Shown in pieces: positions 1 through 6,803 of a DNA stretch of 6,803 bases; the stretch's first letter is position 1, and every line of letters starts with the position of its first letter. The DNA comes from BAIKAL-G1 sp943369525. GTDB taxonomy: Bacteria > Cyanobacteriota > Cyanobacteriia > PCC-6307 > Cyanobiaceae. The notes below the pieces were generated by a model, which saw only the letters and a list, made by a program, of their open reading frames with translations, searched no databases and was not told where the DNA came from. A program made the translations under genes and the position numbers. The stretch is from positions 1-6,803 of the forward strand of contig CALRNL020000020.1 of NCBI GenBank assembly GCA_943369525.1, given 5' to 3'.

Positions 1-2
1 CA

Positions 3-98
3 GAACAGCACCGAATCGAGTACAACGTCTACAGACCGCATTCGGCTCTCCAGGGGCATACGCCCCTGGAGGTCATCCAGCAATGGAAGGCGGCCTGA
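3..98 (+). CDS. IS3-family transposase (OrfB, DDE integrase), C-terminal end only
   Basis: The reading frame enters from outside the window and ends at TGA 96-98, giving 31 residues. It contains the segment YNVYRPHSALQGHTPLEV, the hallmark end of the rve/DDE integrase domain of IS3-family OrfB proteins (consensus YN..RPH.AL.G.TP.E). The protein would catalyse transposition of its element. The DDE catalytic residues lie upstream and cannot be seen, so it is unknown whether the copy is intact. The IS subgroup cannot be fixed from this fragment. The next 50 bp fit the right end of the element. Confidence 0.88.
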   Translation, partial: EQHRIEYNVYRPHSALQGHTPLEVIQQWKAA

Positions 99-119
99 TC
101 AACCCACTAGCTCTCATAA

Positions 120-148
120 GGACTGGAGCAGCAAGGGGGGTCACGTCA
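120..148. repeat. Probable right terminal inverted repeat of the IS3-family element
   Basis: Read inward from 148, the sequence begins TGACGTGACCCCCCTTGC. This fits IS3-family ends, which start with TG(A) and carry a C-rich stretch, and it lies 22-50 bp after the transposase stop, where the right end is expected. The left end is outside the window, so neither the inverted-repeat match nor a 3-5 bp target duplication can be checked. The exact boundary is an inference. Confidence 0.45.
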
Positions 149-176
149 CCAGCTCCAGTGCTAACGCCGAAATCTC

Positions 177-212
177 AAAAAAAAGGGACCCCCTGATCAA
201 GCCAGGGAGCCC
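177..212 (-). terminator. Intrinsic terminator downstream of the CP12 gene
   Basis: Read on the minus strand, a GC-rich hairpin runs from 212 to 185 and is followed by eight consecutive T (184-177). The arms GGGCTCCCTG and CAGGGGGTCCC form about ten pairs with one bulged U and a 7-nt loop (GCTTGAT). This is a textbook Rho-independent terminator. It sits 74 nt past the CP12 stop and probably ends the whole GST-DUF2301-uup-CP12 unit. On the plus strand the tract is A8 before the stem, so it would not terminate readthrough from the IS element. Confidence 0.85.
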
Positions 213-286
213 TTGGGATTGGAAGACGTGATCCAGGGGCCTGGAGCGGCATGGCCCCCCTGAGTCCTGGGTAAGGGCCCTAGGGA

Positions 287-505
287 TCAGTCGTCATAGA
301 TGCGGCACTCGGCCGCTTCGGGGTTGAGATCGCAATACACCTCCAGCGGGGTGGGGTCGTGGGCGTCTTCCGGGTGGTGGGCCTTGTATTCCTGAAGTCC
401 CTTGAGCTCCTCTTCGAGGTGGCGCACCTTGCCATCGTTGCCGACGGCTTTGGCGGCCTCGATCTCGCTCTGGTCCTTGAGGATGTGCTCGTCGATGGTG
501 TTCAT
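287..505 (-). CDS. CP12-tail domain protein (short variant)
   Basis: This 72-residue protein ends in PLEVYCDLNPEAAECRIYDD, the C-terminal signature of CP12. CP12 is the redox-switch protein that binds GAPDH, and then phosphoribulokinase, to shut down the Calvin cycle in the dark. Cys58 and Cys67, eight residues apart, match the C-terminal disulfide loop that docks in GAPDH. Residues 1-45 (MNTIDEHILKDQSEIE onward) are charged and helix-prone. They contain no cysteine and no AWD_VEEL core, so the usual phosphoribulokinase-linked half is missing. I chose ATG 505 because the frame resembles remembered picocyanobacterial homologues that begin M-x-x-IDEHI. In-frame starts at 535 and 550 would add 10 or 15 residues without homology support. 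No clear Shine-Dalgarno site is visible. The gene lies 124 nt after uup and is closed by the terminator at 177-212. The family call is firm; the partner enzymes are inferred. Confidence 0.88.
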   Translation of the reverse strand: MNTIDEHILKDQSEIEAAKAVGNDGKVRHLEEELKGLQEYKAHHPEDAHDPTPLEVYCDLNPEAAECRIYDD

Positions 506-511
506 GGAAGA

Positions 512-529
512 GGCCGGAGAATTCCGGCC
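512..529 (-). repeat. Hairpin just upstream of the CP12 start
   Basis: A perfect 7-bp inverted repeat (GGCCGGA / TCCGGCC) with a 4-nt loop ends 6 nt before ATG 505 on the minus strand. In mRNA it would form a GC-rich stem-loop over the position where a ribosome-binding site would lie. If translation began at 535 or 550 instead, the stem would be inside the coding region. A role in translation control is only a possibility. Confidence 0.5.
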
Positions 530-629
530 GCTCATCGTCGCCCACACCATACGGGTGGGGTCCCTGCCCCCGGGGGCTTTGTGGCCAGCTGCTGATTCAC
601 CGTTACCTAGGCCCTGGGCCAGATCCCGC

Positions 630-2674
<2,045 letters not shown>

Positions 2675-2678
<4 letters not shown>

Positions 2679-3361
2679 GCGTTGGAGGGTTGGCGTTGAC
2701 CCTCTAGATAAGCAAACACGCTCTTATCGCCCACGTCGGCCGCGGCCTCCATCGGGAATTTGCGCAACGTGAGCACCACCAGCAAGGCGGCCTCCAGGGC
2801 CAGCAGGCTGCCGCAGGCCCTGGCACCCAGCACGCCACTGAGGTGACCAAGCAGGGCCAGGGGCAGCAGCAGGGTCACGCCGATCGCTTCGGGCCGGCGG
2901 AAACAAAAGAACTCCTTGAAACCGATCCCCGCCAGGGCCGCGAAGAAGGGGCCGATGGCCCAGATCCAGCGCCTATCCCTCGCCAGGCTGGTGGCCATGG
3001 CACCCGGTCCGCTGGCCCAGGCCAGGGCGGCGAAACCCAAGCAGCCAGCCAGCCAGAACAGCTGGAGGGCGCGGTGCAGGGGCCGCAGATAAATGTGGAT
3101 CCAGCGCAAGGCCAGCCCCAGCCCGGCGGCCAGGGGCAGCAGCCAGGGCCAGAGGGCTTCAGGCCCGATCCAGTGCCACTGGGCCAGGAGGGCGGCCTGG
3201 GCGATGGCGGCGGTGAGCAGGGCTAGCCGGTAGCCGAGCACCTCGCGCCGGTCCTGGGCGGTGATGCTGAAGGGGCCGTAAACGCCCTCAAAAACCGGGT
3301 CGCCGATAGCTGGGCCAGGGCCCTTGGCTGGGCCGGGCCCCATTGCCGGGGTATCGCTCAT
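2675..3361 (-). CDS. DUF2301 family integral membrane protein
   Basis: A 228-residue protein of unknown function, matching the DUF2301 pattern well known in cyanobacteria. The matching parts are an N-terminal VFEGVYGPFSITAQDR (23-38), a central GIGFKEFFCF (145-154) and a C-terminal GDKSVFAYLEGQ (211-222). About six hydrophobic segments are visible, roughly at 42-62, 68-92, 98-118, 133-150, 158-180 and 183-199. It is therefore a multi-spanning membrane protein, in the plasma or thylakoid membrane. The Gly/Pro-rich N-terminus contains a near-duplicated GPGPAKGPGPA unit not typical of the domain core. ATG 3361 overlaps the GST stop by 4 nt (ATGA), and its own stop overlaps the uup start (GTGA). 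It is thus the middle gene of a translationally coupled trio. No catalytic motif is recognisable. Confidence 0.88.
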
Positions 3362-4317
3362 CGCAGGGGCATCGCTTGCACCAGTCTGGCCAGATCGGGG
3401 CCCGCCGGAACAATGCCGGAGGGATGCAAGGGGAAGAGGGCGCCGAAGTAGTCGCGGCGCCAGGCGTCGCCGTCGCAGGTGGCGGCCACGCCCGGGAGGG
3501 CGAAGAGCCGGGCCCGCCAGGCCCAGAGGTGGCCCAGTTGCCAGAGCGGCTGGCGGCTGCAGCCAAACAGGGGTGCGTAGACCAGCTCCCAGCGAATCAG
3601 GGTGGCAAACAACTGCAGATCCGCCAGGGTGAGGGCGTCGCCGCAGAGCCAGGGGCCCGCGGCCGCCAGGGCCGCTTCGGCCTCCGCCAGCGCTGCAAAC
3701 AGCTCCGCCTCGGCCCGGTCGTAGGCCGCCTGGCTACGGGCAAAGCCGCAGCGATACACCCCATCGTTGACGGCCCCTTGGAACCGCTGGCGCCATTGGT
3801 CGCAGGCGGTTTTGATGGCCTCTCCCTGGAGGTTCAAGGCGCCAGCGGGGGCGGGCCAGTCGTTGAGCAGTTCGATCAAGCGGGCGCTTTCGCCCACCAC
3901 GATCCGCTGCTGGTTGCGGCTGAACAGCACCGGCACCGTGGCCCGCTGGCGCGGGTCGGCGCCGGCCAGCCGGTAGAGCTCCACCAGGGTGTGGCACCCC
4001 TGGAAGGGGGCCTCGAAGCGCCAGCGGCCCGCCTGGGGGTCGGGCTCCACCACCAGCAGCTCGATGCTGTCCTGCAGCTGGCGCAGGCTCCACACCAACC
4101 GGGCCCGGTGGGCCCAGGGGCAGCTGCGCCCCACGATCAATACGTGGCCGCCCTGCTCGCCTGCCGTGGCCGGCAGGGGCGGGCAGGCGTTGAAGGCTCC
4201 GGCAGGACGGCGGTAGTTGCCCTCGGCGTCGGCCGGCCCCAGGCCAGCCATCAGCCGCAGCCACTGCCAGTGCCAGGTCGCCCGGGCCGTGGCCACCACA
4301 CAAGCAGGGATTGCCAT
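3358..4317 (-). CDS. Xi-class GST, glutathionyl-hydroquinone reductase-like
   Basis: A 319-residue protein with a thioredoxin-like N-terminal domain and an all-helical GST C-terminal domain. The motif CPWAHR (66-71) places the catalytic cysteine at Cys66, as in YqjG/ECM4 enzymes, which reduce glutathionyl-hydroquinones. TVPVLF (127-132) supplies the cis-proline and GES (142-144) the glutathione-binding turn. NDGVYRCGFARSQAAYDRA (184-202), CGDALTLADLQLFATLIRWE (225-244) and a terminal HPSGIVPAGP (298-307) also match that family. Length is close to E. coli YqjG (328 aa). I chose ATG 4317, giving MAIPACVVATARATWHWQW, because longer starts up to 4398 run into the divergent gene and look unlike the family. 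The stop overlaps the DUF2301 start (ATGA), making this the first gene of the operon. The fold and class are secure; the physiological substrate, perhaps a quinone such as plastoquinone or a tocopherol precursor, is speculative. Confidence 0.87.
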   Translation of the reverse strand: MAIPACVVATARATWHWQWLRLMAGLGPADAEGNYRRPAGAFNACPPLPATAGEQGGHVLIVGRSCPWAHRARLVWSLRQLQDSIELLVVEPDPQAGRWRFEAPFQGCHTLVELYRLAGADPRQRATVPVLFSRNQQRIVVGESARLIELLNDWPAPAGALNLQGEAIKTACDQWRQRFQGAVNDGVYRCGFARSQAAYDRAEAELFAALAEAEAALAAAGPWLCGDALTLADLQLFATLIRWELVYAPLFGCSRQPLWQLGHLWAWRARLFALPGVAATCDGDAWRRDYFGALFPLHPSGIVPAGPDLARLVQAMPLR

Positions 4318-4379
4318 CGCTACCGCCGATCCGGGAAGTGCTGTCAGGCTGGCGCACAGGTGGCGACTGGGCGCAACAG

Positions 4380-5345
4380 ATGGCCGGATCCGGGGCAAGG
4401 CAAGCGGCTGGGGCGGCGCGGGTGCTGGTGGTGGCCGGCACCCATGGCAATGAGCGCAATGCCCCCTGGTTGCTCCAGCAGTGGCGCCAGCGGCCCGAGC
4501 TCCTGCAGTGCCATGGCCTGGCGGTGGAGCTGGAGATCGGCAACCCTGCCGCCTTCGCCGCCCAGCGCCGCTATATCGACCGGGACCTCAACCGCACCTT
4601 CCAAACCGACCTGCTCACGGACCCCAACCAGCAGGGGGTGGAGGTGCAACGGGCCCGGCAGCTGCTGGAGTGCTTTGGCCCCGGGGGGCCATCCGCCTGC
4701 CGGGTGGCCTTGGATCTGCACAGCACCACCGCTGCCATGGGCAATGCCCTGGTGGTTTATGGGCGCCGTCCGGCCGATCTGGCCCTGGCGGCCGCCCTCC
4801 AGCACCGCCTCGGTCTGCCGGTCTACCTGCATGAGGGCGACGCCTCCCAGGTGGGTTACCTGGTGGAGCAGTGGCCCTGCGGCCTGGTGATCGAGGTGGG
4901 GCCCGTTGCCCAGGGCCTGGTGACGGCCGGAATCTGCCGCCAGAGCCAGTTGGCCCTGGAGGCGGCCCTGGCGAGCCTGGCCGAGGCCCGATCGGGCCAA
5001 TTGCGGCTGCCGGCCGCCCTGGTCGTGCATCGCCACTGCGGCAGCATCGATCTACCCCGGGGCCGCGACGGCGAACCGATCGCCGTGCTTCACCCCAGCC
5101 TCCAGGGCCGCGATTGGCACCCCCTGGGCCCGGCCGCGGCGATCTTCTCCCTGGCCGATGGCGGCGTCCTGCGGCTGGGAGATCAGCTTGTGGCAGGGGG
5201 CGATGGGCCAGCCGGGAGCCATTGGCCGGTGTTCATTAATGAAGCGGCCTATGGCGAAAAGGGCATCGCCTTCAGCCTCACCCAGCGCCAAAGGCTCGCC
5301 TGTGATCCGGCCTGGGCCCAGGCCTTGGCCGACCTGCTCGGCTAG
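4380..5345 (+). CDS. Probable aspartoacylase (AspA/AstE zinc carboxypeptidase-like hydrolase)
   Basis: A 321-residue zinc hydrolase aligning end to end with human aspartoacylase (313 aa). Zinc ligands are His22 and Glu25 in GTHGNE and His114 in LDLH. RYIDRDLNRTF (64-74) supplies the equivalents of human Arg63, Asn70 and Arg71. The general base is Glu172 in IEVGP, and NEAAYGEK (287-294) supplies the equivalent of Tyr288. The human substrate contacts Tyr164 and Arg168 align with Ser156 and Tyr160, so N-acetylaspartate may not be the real substrate. The family removes acyl groups from N-acyl amino acids. ATG 4380 puts GTHGNE at the usual distance from the N-terminus. In-frame GTG 4338 or TTG 4311 are possible, the latter overlapping the divergent GST start. 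No clear Shine-Dalgarno site or promoter is visible in the 62-bp divergent gap. The catalytic fold is confident, the substrate is not. Confidence 0.88.
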   Translation: MAGSGARQAAGAARVLVVAGTHGNERNAPWLLQQWRQRPELLQCHGLAVELEIGNPAAFAAQRRYIDRDLNRTFQTDLLTDPNQQGVEVQRARQLLECFGPGGPSACRVALDLHSTTAAMGNALVVYGRRPADLALAAALQHRLGLPVYLHEGDASQVGYLVEQWPCGLVIEVGPVAQGLVTAGICRQSQLALEAALASLAEARSGQLRLPAALVVHRHCGSIDLPRGRDGEPIAVLHPSLQGRDWHPLGPAAAIFSLADGGVLRLGDQLVAGGDGPAGSHWPVFINEAAYGEKGIAFSLTQRQRLACDPAWAQALADLLG

Positions 5346-5396
5346 GGCCCGGTTTAATCCGCTCGCCAGCTTCAATCCAGCTTGGCCGCGCCCTGC

Positions 5397-5786
5397 TCAG
5401 CGGGTGCTGGGGGGCTGGTTGAAGACCACCTGCAACACCTGGCGGCCATCGGCCGACACCAGGATCTGGGTGTCCCAATTGGGTTGCAGACCCAGCTCTT
5501 GCCAGCCCGGAGCCCCACCCAGGAAGCGGAACAGGAAGCCCTGGTCGTCGCGGCGGATGAGGCAGTTGCCCCCGCCCAGGCTGGTGTCAAACATGCACTT
5601 GGCCGGGCGGTAGGCCGTTAGGCCGCCATTGAGCTTCACCGCCGTATCGCGGGCCAGGTTCACGGCCCGCACCCGGGCAAAGCTCACCTCCACACCAACC
5701 TGGGCCTGGGCGGCCCCCGGTGGGAGGGCCAGGGGGCTGGCCAGCAGGCCCCATCCGGCGGCCAGGGCAAGGAGGCGGCGTGTCAC
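5397..5786 (-). CDS. Small secreted protein of unknown function
   Basis: 129 residues, not recognised as any named family. Residues 1-28 form a classic Sec signal peptide: Arg-Arg near the start, a hydrophobic core LLALAAGWGLLASPLAL, then cleavage after AQA around residue 28. The mature part of about 100 residues has just two cysteines (Cys64, Cys75), likely a disulfide in the periplasm or lumen. It ends in a beta-strand-like stretch (TQILVSADGRQVLQVVFNQ). The start is GTG 5786, the only in-frame start after the upstream stop; no good Shine-Dalgarno site is seen. It converges with the aspartoacylase gene, whose stop is 51 nt away, and no obvious terminator lies between them. The signal peptide and the coding bias of the frame support a real gene. 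Its role is unknown. Confidence 0.75.
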   Translation of the reverse strand: MTRRLLALAAGWGLLASPLALPPGAAQAQVGVEVSFARVRAVNLARDTAVKLNGGLTAYRPAKCMFDTSLGGGNCLIRRDDQGFLFRFLGGAPGWQELGLQPNWDTQILVSADGRQVLQVVFNQPPSTR

Positions 5787-5813
5787 GGGCGCGCAACGGC
5801 AGGAACGCTCTTT

Positions 5814-5833
5814 CTAGGGCGCAACTAGGGCGC
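5814..5833. repeat. Tandem pair of CTAGGGCGC, upstream of the secreted protein gene
   Basis: The 9-mer CTAGGGCGC occurs at 5814-5822 and again at 5825-5833, offset by 11 bp (one helical turn), 28-47 bp upstream of GTG 5786 on the minus strand. On that strand TAGAAA follows the second copy and matches a -10 at four of six positions. The pair lies where an operator or activator site could sit. No -35 box is convincing. This may be chance in GC-rich DNA. Confidence 0.35.
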
Positions 5834-5941
5834 GGTAACGATCGATCCCAAGCCAGGGTGATCGCTGGGAGTTAGGCCCCATGCATCGGCATCTGGCCCA
5901 GCCCTAGCTGCCCATGGAGGAGCGGGCCTGGTCCGCCACGC

Positions 5942-6271
5942 TCAGCCGCAGGCCCAGGTCCCCTGTTCCTTGGTGCAGGGGAGGTCGCTGGTGCTGCCAT
6001 CGGCCCAATAGATGCGCAGCCGGTCGTCCTGGGATCCCATGCGGAACGTGAGCGACTTGACCACCCCGGCAGGCGGCTTGCCGTCGCGATCACCGGGGTC
6101 GCTGGAGCGGGTCAGGTTGAGGCGCTTTTCCAGTTGGTCGACCCTTAGCTGCAGTTGGTCGAGCCGCTGACTCTCCGGCGAGGGGCCCCGCTGGCAAGCC
6201 GTAAGCAGCAGGCTTGCGGCCAAAAGGGCCGTCAAGGAGCGCCCCAGGCCCCGTGCATCGATCCGTCCCAC
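5942..6271 (-). CDS. Small predicted lipoprotein with coiled coil
   Basis: 109 residues, no recognised family. The N-terminus has Arg-rich residues, a hydrophobic stretch (LTALLAASLLL) and the lipobox LTAC with Cys26, so it should be lipidated and anchored in a membrane facing the periplasm. Residues 34-51 (SQRLDQLQLRVDQLEKRL) show leucine/valine heptads, a short coiled coil suggesting oligomerisation. The C-terminal half (70-109) is a small globular part with Cys99 and Cys108 flanking a nine-residue sequence, a probable disulfide. The start is GTG 6271, preceded by AAGGGG with 8-nt spacing, the best Shine-Dalgarno site in the window. A 155-nt gap separates it from the next minus-strand gene, and the upstream side is divergent from psbA. 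Function is unknown. Confidence 0.78.
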   Translation of the reverse strand: MGRIDARGLGRSLTALLAASLLLTACQRGPSPESQRLDQLQLRVDQLEKRLNLTRSSDPGDRDGKPPAGVVKSLTFRMGSQDDRLRIYWADGSTSDLPCTKEQGTWACG

Positions 6272-6279
6272 AACTCCAT

Positions 6280-6290
6280 CCCCTTAAGGG
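6280..6290 (-). promoter_or_regulatory. Ribosome-binding site and palindrome of the lipoprotein gene
   Basis: On the minus strand AAGGGG (6285-6280) lies 8 nt before the GTG start and supports the choice of GTG 6271. The site is half of a perfect 10-bp palindrome CCCTTAAGGG (6281-6290), so it could partly base-pair with itself or with a neighbouring transcript. A regulatory role is not shown. Confidence 0.55.
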
Positions 6291-6392
6291 CCCCTCCAGT
6301 CAACCGTGACGGCGACGACCTTGCCGCTCGGAACCGCCGGTTTGTTGCCTTGCCGCCCTTCTCACGACTTCACAGGGTCTTGGTTGGGAAGC

Positions 6393-6434
6393 GTGACCCA
6401 GGCCGCCAGGCCCTGGGCCGGCGGCCTGGGTCAC
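6393..6434. repeat. Perfect 15-bp inverted repeat with 12-nt spacer
   Basis: GTGACCCAGGCCGCC (6393-6407) is exactly complementary to GGCGGCCTGGGTCAC (6420-6434). The spacer AGGCCCTGGGCC itself contains GGCC/GGCC arms that could extend the stem by four more pairs after one bulge. This is far stronger than expected by chance at this length. No T run follows on either strand. Confidence 0.9.
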
Positions 6435-6468
6435 AAGGCACGAAGCCTTGCCGGCGCCCAACTCCGTT

Positions 6469-6513
6469 CCCCTCGCCCCGCCACCGGTGCAGCATCGATG
6501 GCGGGGCGAGGGG
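6469..6513. repeat. Second perfect 15-bp inverted repeat with 15-nt spacer
   Basis: CCCCTCGCCCCGCCA (6469-6483) is exactly complementary to TGGCGGGGCGAGGGG (6499-6513), with a 15-nt spacer. It lies 34 bp after the first long stem. The arm sequences are unrelated to the first repeat, so this is not a simple duplication. No terminator-like T tract follows on either strand. Confidence 0.9.
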
Positions 6514-6596
6514 TCCAATCTGAGCCTGGAATCGATCGGCGTTCCGATGGGCCGCTGCTGGCGCAGCGTCTGAGCTCGCAACCAAGGCGGCTGCCT

Positions 6597-6615
6597 GGCC
6601 TAGGGGCCCTAGGCC
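6597..6615. repeat. 19-nt palindrome upstream of the psbA promoter
   Basis: GGCCTAGGG and CCCTAGGCC flank a single central G at 6606, giving a perfect odd-length palindrome. Its centre is about 62 bp upstream of the -10 hexamer, in range for a dimeric regulator. With only one central base it is more natural as a protein-binding site than as an RNA hairpin. No known factor consensus is recognised. Confidence 0.7.
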
Positions 6616-6643
6616 GGCCCAGCCCACCAATCCGCTCAACCTT

Positions 6644-6673
6644 TCCTCACCAAGCGCAATCTTCTGTTACAGT
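6644..6673 (+). promoter_or_regulatory. Candidate psbA promoter (extended -10)
   Basis: TACAGT at 6668-6673 matches four of six -10 positions and is preceded by TG at 6665-6666, an extended -10 (TGnTACAGT). The -35 is weak: TCCTCA at 6644-6649 with an 18-bp spacer matches three of six. Transcription would start near 6680, leaving a leader of about 76 nt. A strong -35 is often dispensable with an extended -10. The TTACA within it is also the core of HLR1-type RpaB sites known at cyanobacterial light-responsive promoters, but a full double site is not seen. Confidence 0.5.
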
Positions 6674-6724
6674 GACGCAGGCGATGGCCAAGCGGGTTCC
6701 CGCACAGCCCTTGTCCTACTTACC

Positions 6725-6738
6725 GCTCCATTCGGAGC
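6725..6738 (+). promoter_or_regulatory. psbA leader hairpin enclosing a GGAG motif
   Basis: GCTCC (6725-6729) pairs with GGAGC (6734-6738) around the tetraloop ATTC. The GGAG is the only Shine-Dalgarno-like motif in the leader and would be buried in the stem. It lies 18 nt before the ATG, too far for an ordinary site. The 17 nt after the stem are pyrimidine-rich (CTTTCCCCGTTCTC). The stem is short, so its stability is modest. Confidence 0.55.
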
Positions 6739-6755
6739 ACACTTTCCCCGTTCTC

Positions 6756-6803
6756 ATGACCACCACAATTCAGCAGCGCCAAGGCGCTTCTGCGTGGAAT
6801 CAG
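6756..6803 (+). CDS. psbA: Photosystem II D1 protein, N-terminal fragment
   Basis: The first 16 codons, MTTTIQQRQGASAWNQ, run off the right edge. They match the N-terminus of marine and freshwater Synechococcus/Cyanobium D1 proteins (MTTTIQQR.GA..W), the reaction-centre subunit of photosystem II that binds P680 chlorophylls, QB and the manganese cluster. D1 sits in the thylakoid membrane and is rapidly turned over by light damage, so psbA is usually multi-copy and strongly light-regulated. Which copy this is cannot be told, because the discriminating residue (position 130) is outside the window. The leader, promoter and long structured upstream region precede it, and the lipoprotein gene diverges on the other side. 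The identification rests on a short but very characteristic stretch. Confidence 0.9.
   Translation, partial: MTTTIQQRQGASAWNQ

Larger units (their letters stand above)
6291..6664. other. Long structured intergenic region upstream of psbA
   Basis: No convincing gene is present on either strand between the lipoprotein gene and the psbA promoter. Open frames here are Arg/Pro-rich and look like GC-rich artefacts. The left 100 bp (6291-6392) shows nothing distinct. From 6393 to 6615 there are five inverted repeats in a row: 6393-6434, 6434-6450 (CAAGGC/GCCTTG, 5-nt loop), 6469-6513, 6553-6568 (CGCTGC/GCAGCG, 4-nt loop) and 6597-6615. None is followed by a T run, so they are not ordinary terminators, and the flanking genes diverge from here. 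The tract could encode a structured small RNA, be the relic of a miniature element, or shape the psbA promoter DNA. Confidence 0.6.

Noticed and set aside
546..574. Separate promoter for CP12 (TATGGT at 551-546 on the minus strand)
   Set aside because: The -10 matches four of six but the position for the -35 reads CCCGGG, which has no resemblance to a -35 box.
4318..4379. Promoters for the divergent GST and aspartoacylase genes
   Set aside because: I looked for -10/-35 pairs on both strands. The only good hexamer (CTGACA on the minus strand) would put its -10 on the start codon, so nothing can be supported.
3343..4890. 515-codon plus-strand open frame across the GST and aspartoacylase genes
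   Set aside because: It runs antisense to the GST and out of frame with the aspartoacylase, both with clear catalytic motifs. The translation is Pro/Gly/Arg-rich without domains.
5346..5396. Bidirectional terminator between the convergent aspartoacylase and secreted protein genes
   Set aside because: No stem of useful length and no T or A run is present in the 51-bp gap.
6393..6513. CRISPR-like repeats
   Set aside because: The two long stems have unrelated sequences, and there are no direct repeats with regular spacers or cas genes.
6155..6523. 122-codon plus-strand frame overlapping the lipoprotein and psbA upstream region
   Set aside because: It is antisense to the lipoprotein gene at one end and reads through the perfect inverted repeats at the other. 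Composition is Arg/Pro-rich and no domain is seen.

Overview
The window looks like chromosome from a GC-rich unicellular alpha-cyanobacterium of the Synechococcus/Cyanobium type. The evidence is a photosystem II D1 (psbA) start at the right edge, a CP12-tail protein, a DUF2301 membrane protein and a cyanobacterial aspartoacylase-like gene. The genus is inferred from remembered family sequences, not from a search.

Left edge (1-286): the last 31 codons of an IS3-family transposase and its probable right end, then a strong minus-strand intrinsic terminator about 30 bp further in. Minus-strand block (287-4317): read in transcription order, this holds a glutathionyl-hydroquinone-reductase-like GST, a DUF2301 membrane protein, an ABC-F ATPase of the Uup type, and a short CP12-tail protein. 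The first three genes overlap their neighbours by 4 nt (ATGA and GTGA), so they form a tight operon. CP12 follows after a 124-nt gap and the terminator closes the unit. Divergent from the GST gene, a plus-strand AspA/AstE-family zinc hydrolase occupies 4380-5345.

Right part (5397-6803): two small unrecognised minus-strand exported proteins, one with a signal peptide and one a lipoprotein, each with a cysteine pair. A 476-bp intergenic region follows, ending in psbA. It is rich in inverted repeats, including two perfect 15-bp stems, a 6-bp hairpin on each side and a 19-nt near-palindrome. It also has a plausible extended -10 promoter and a small leader hairpin just before psbA.

Functionally, CP12 (Calvin-cycle redox control), the GST-fold reductase and psbA are all tied to photosynthetic or redox metabolism, but the sequence shows no direct functional link between them. 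No defence system, CRISPR array, tRNA or rRNA is visible. The least explained parts are the structured psbA upstream region, the CP12 variant lacking the usual N-terminal half, and the altered substrate pocket of the aspartoacylase homologue.
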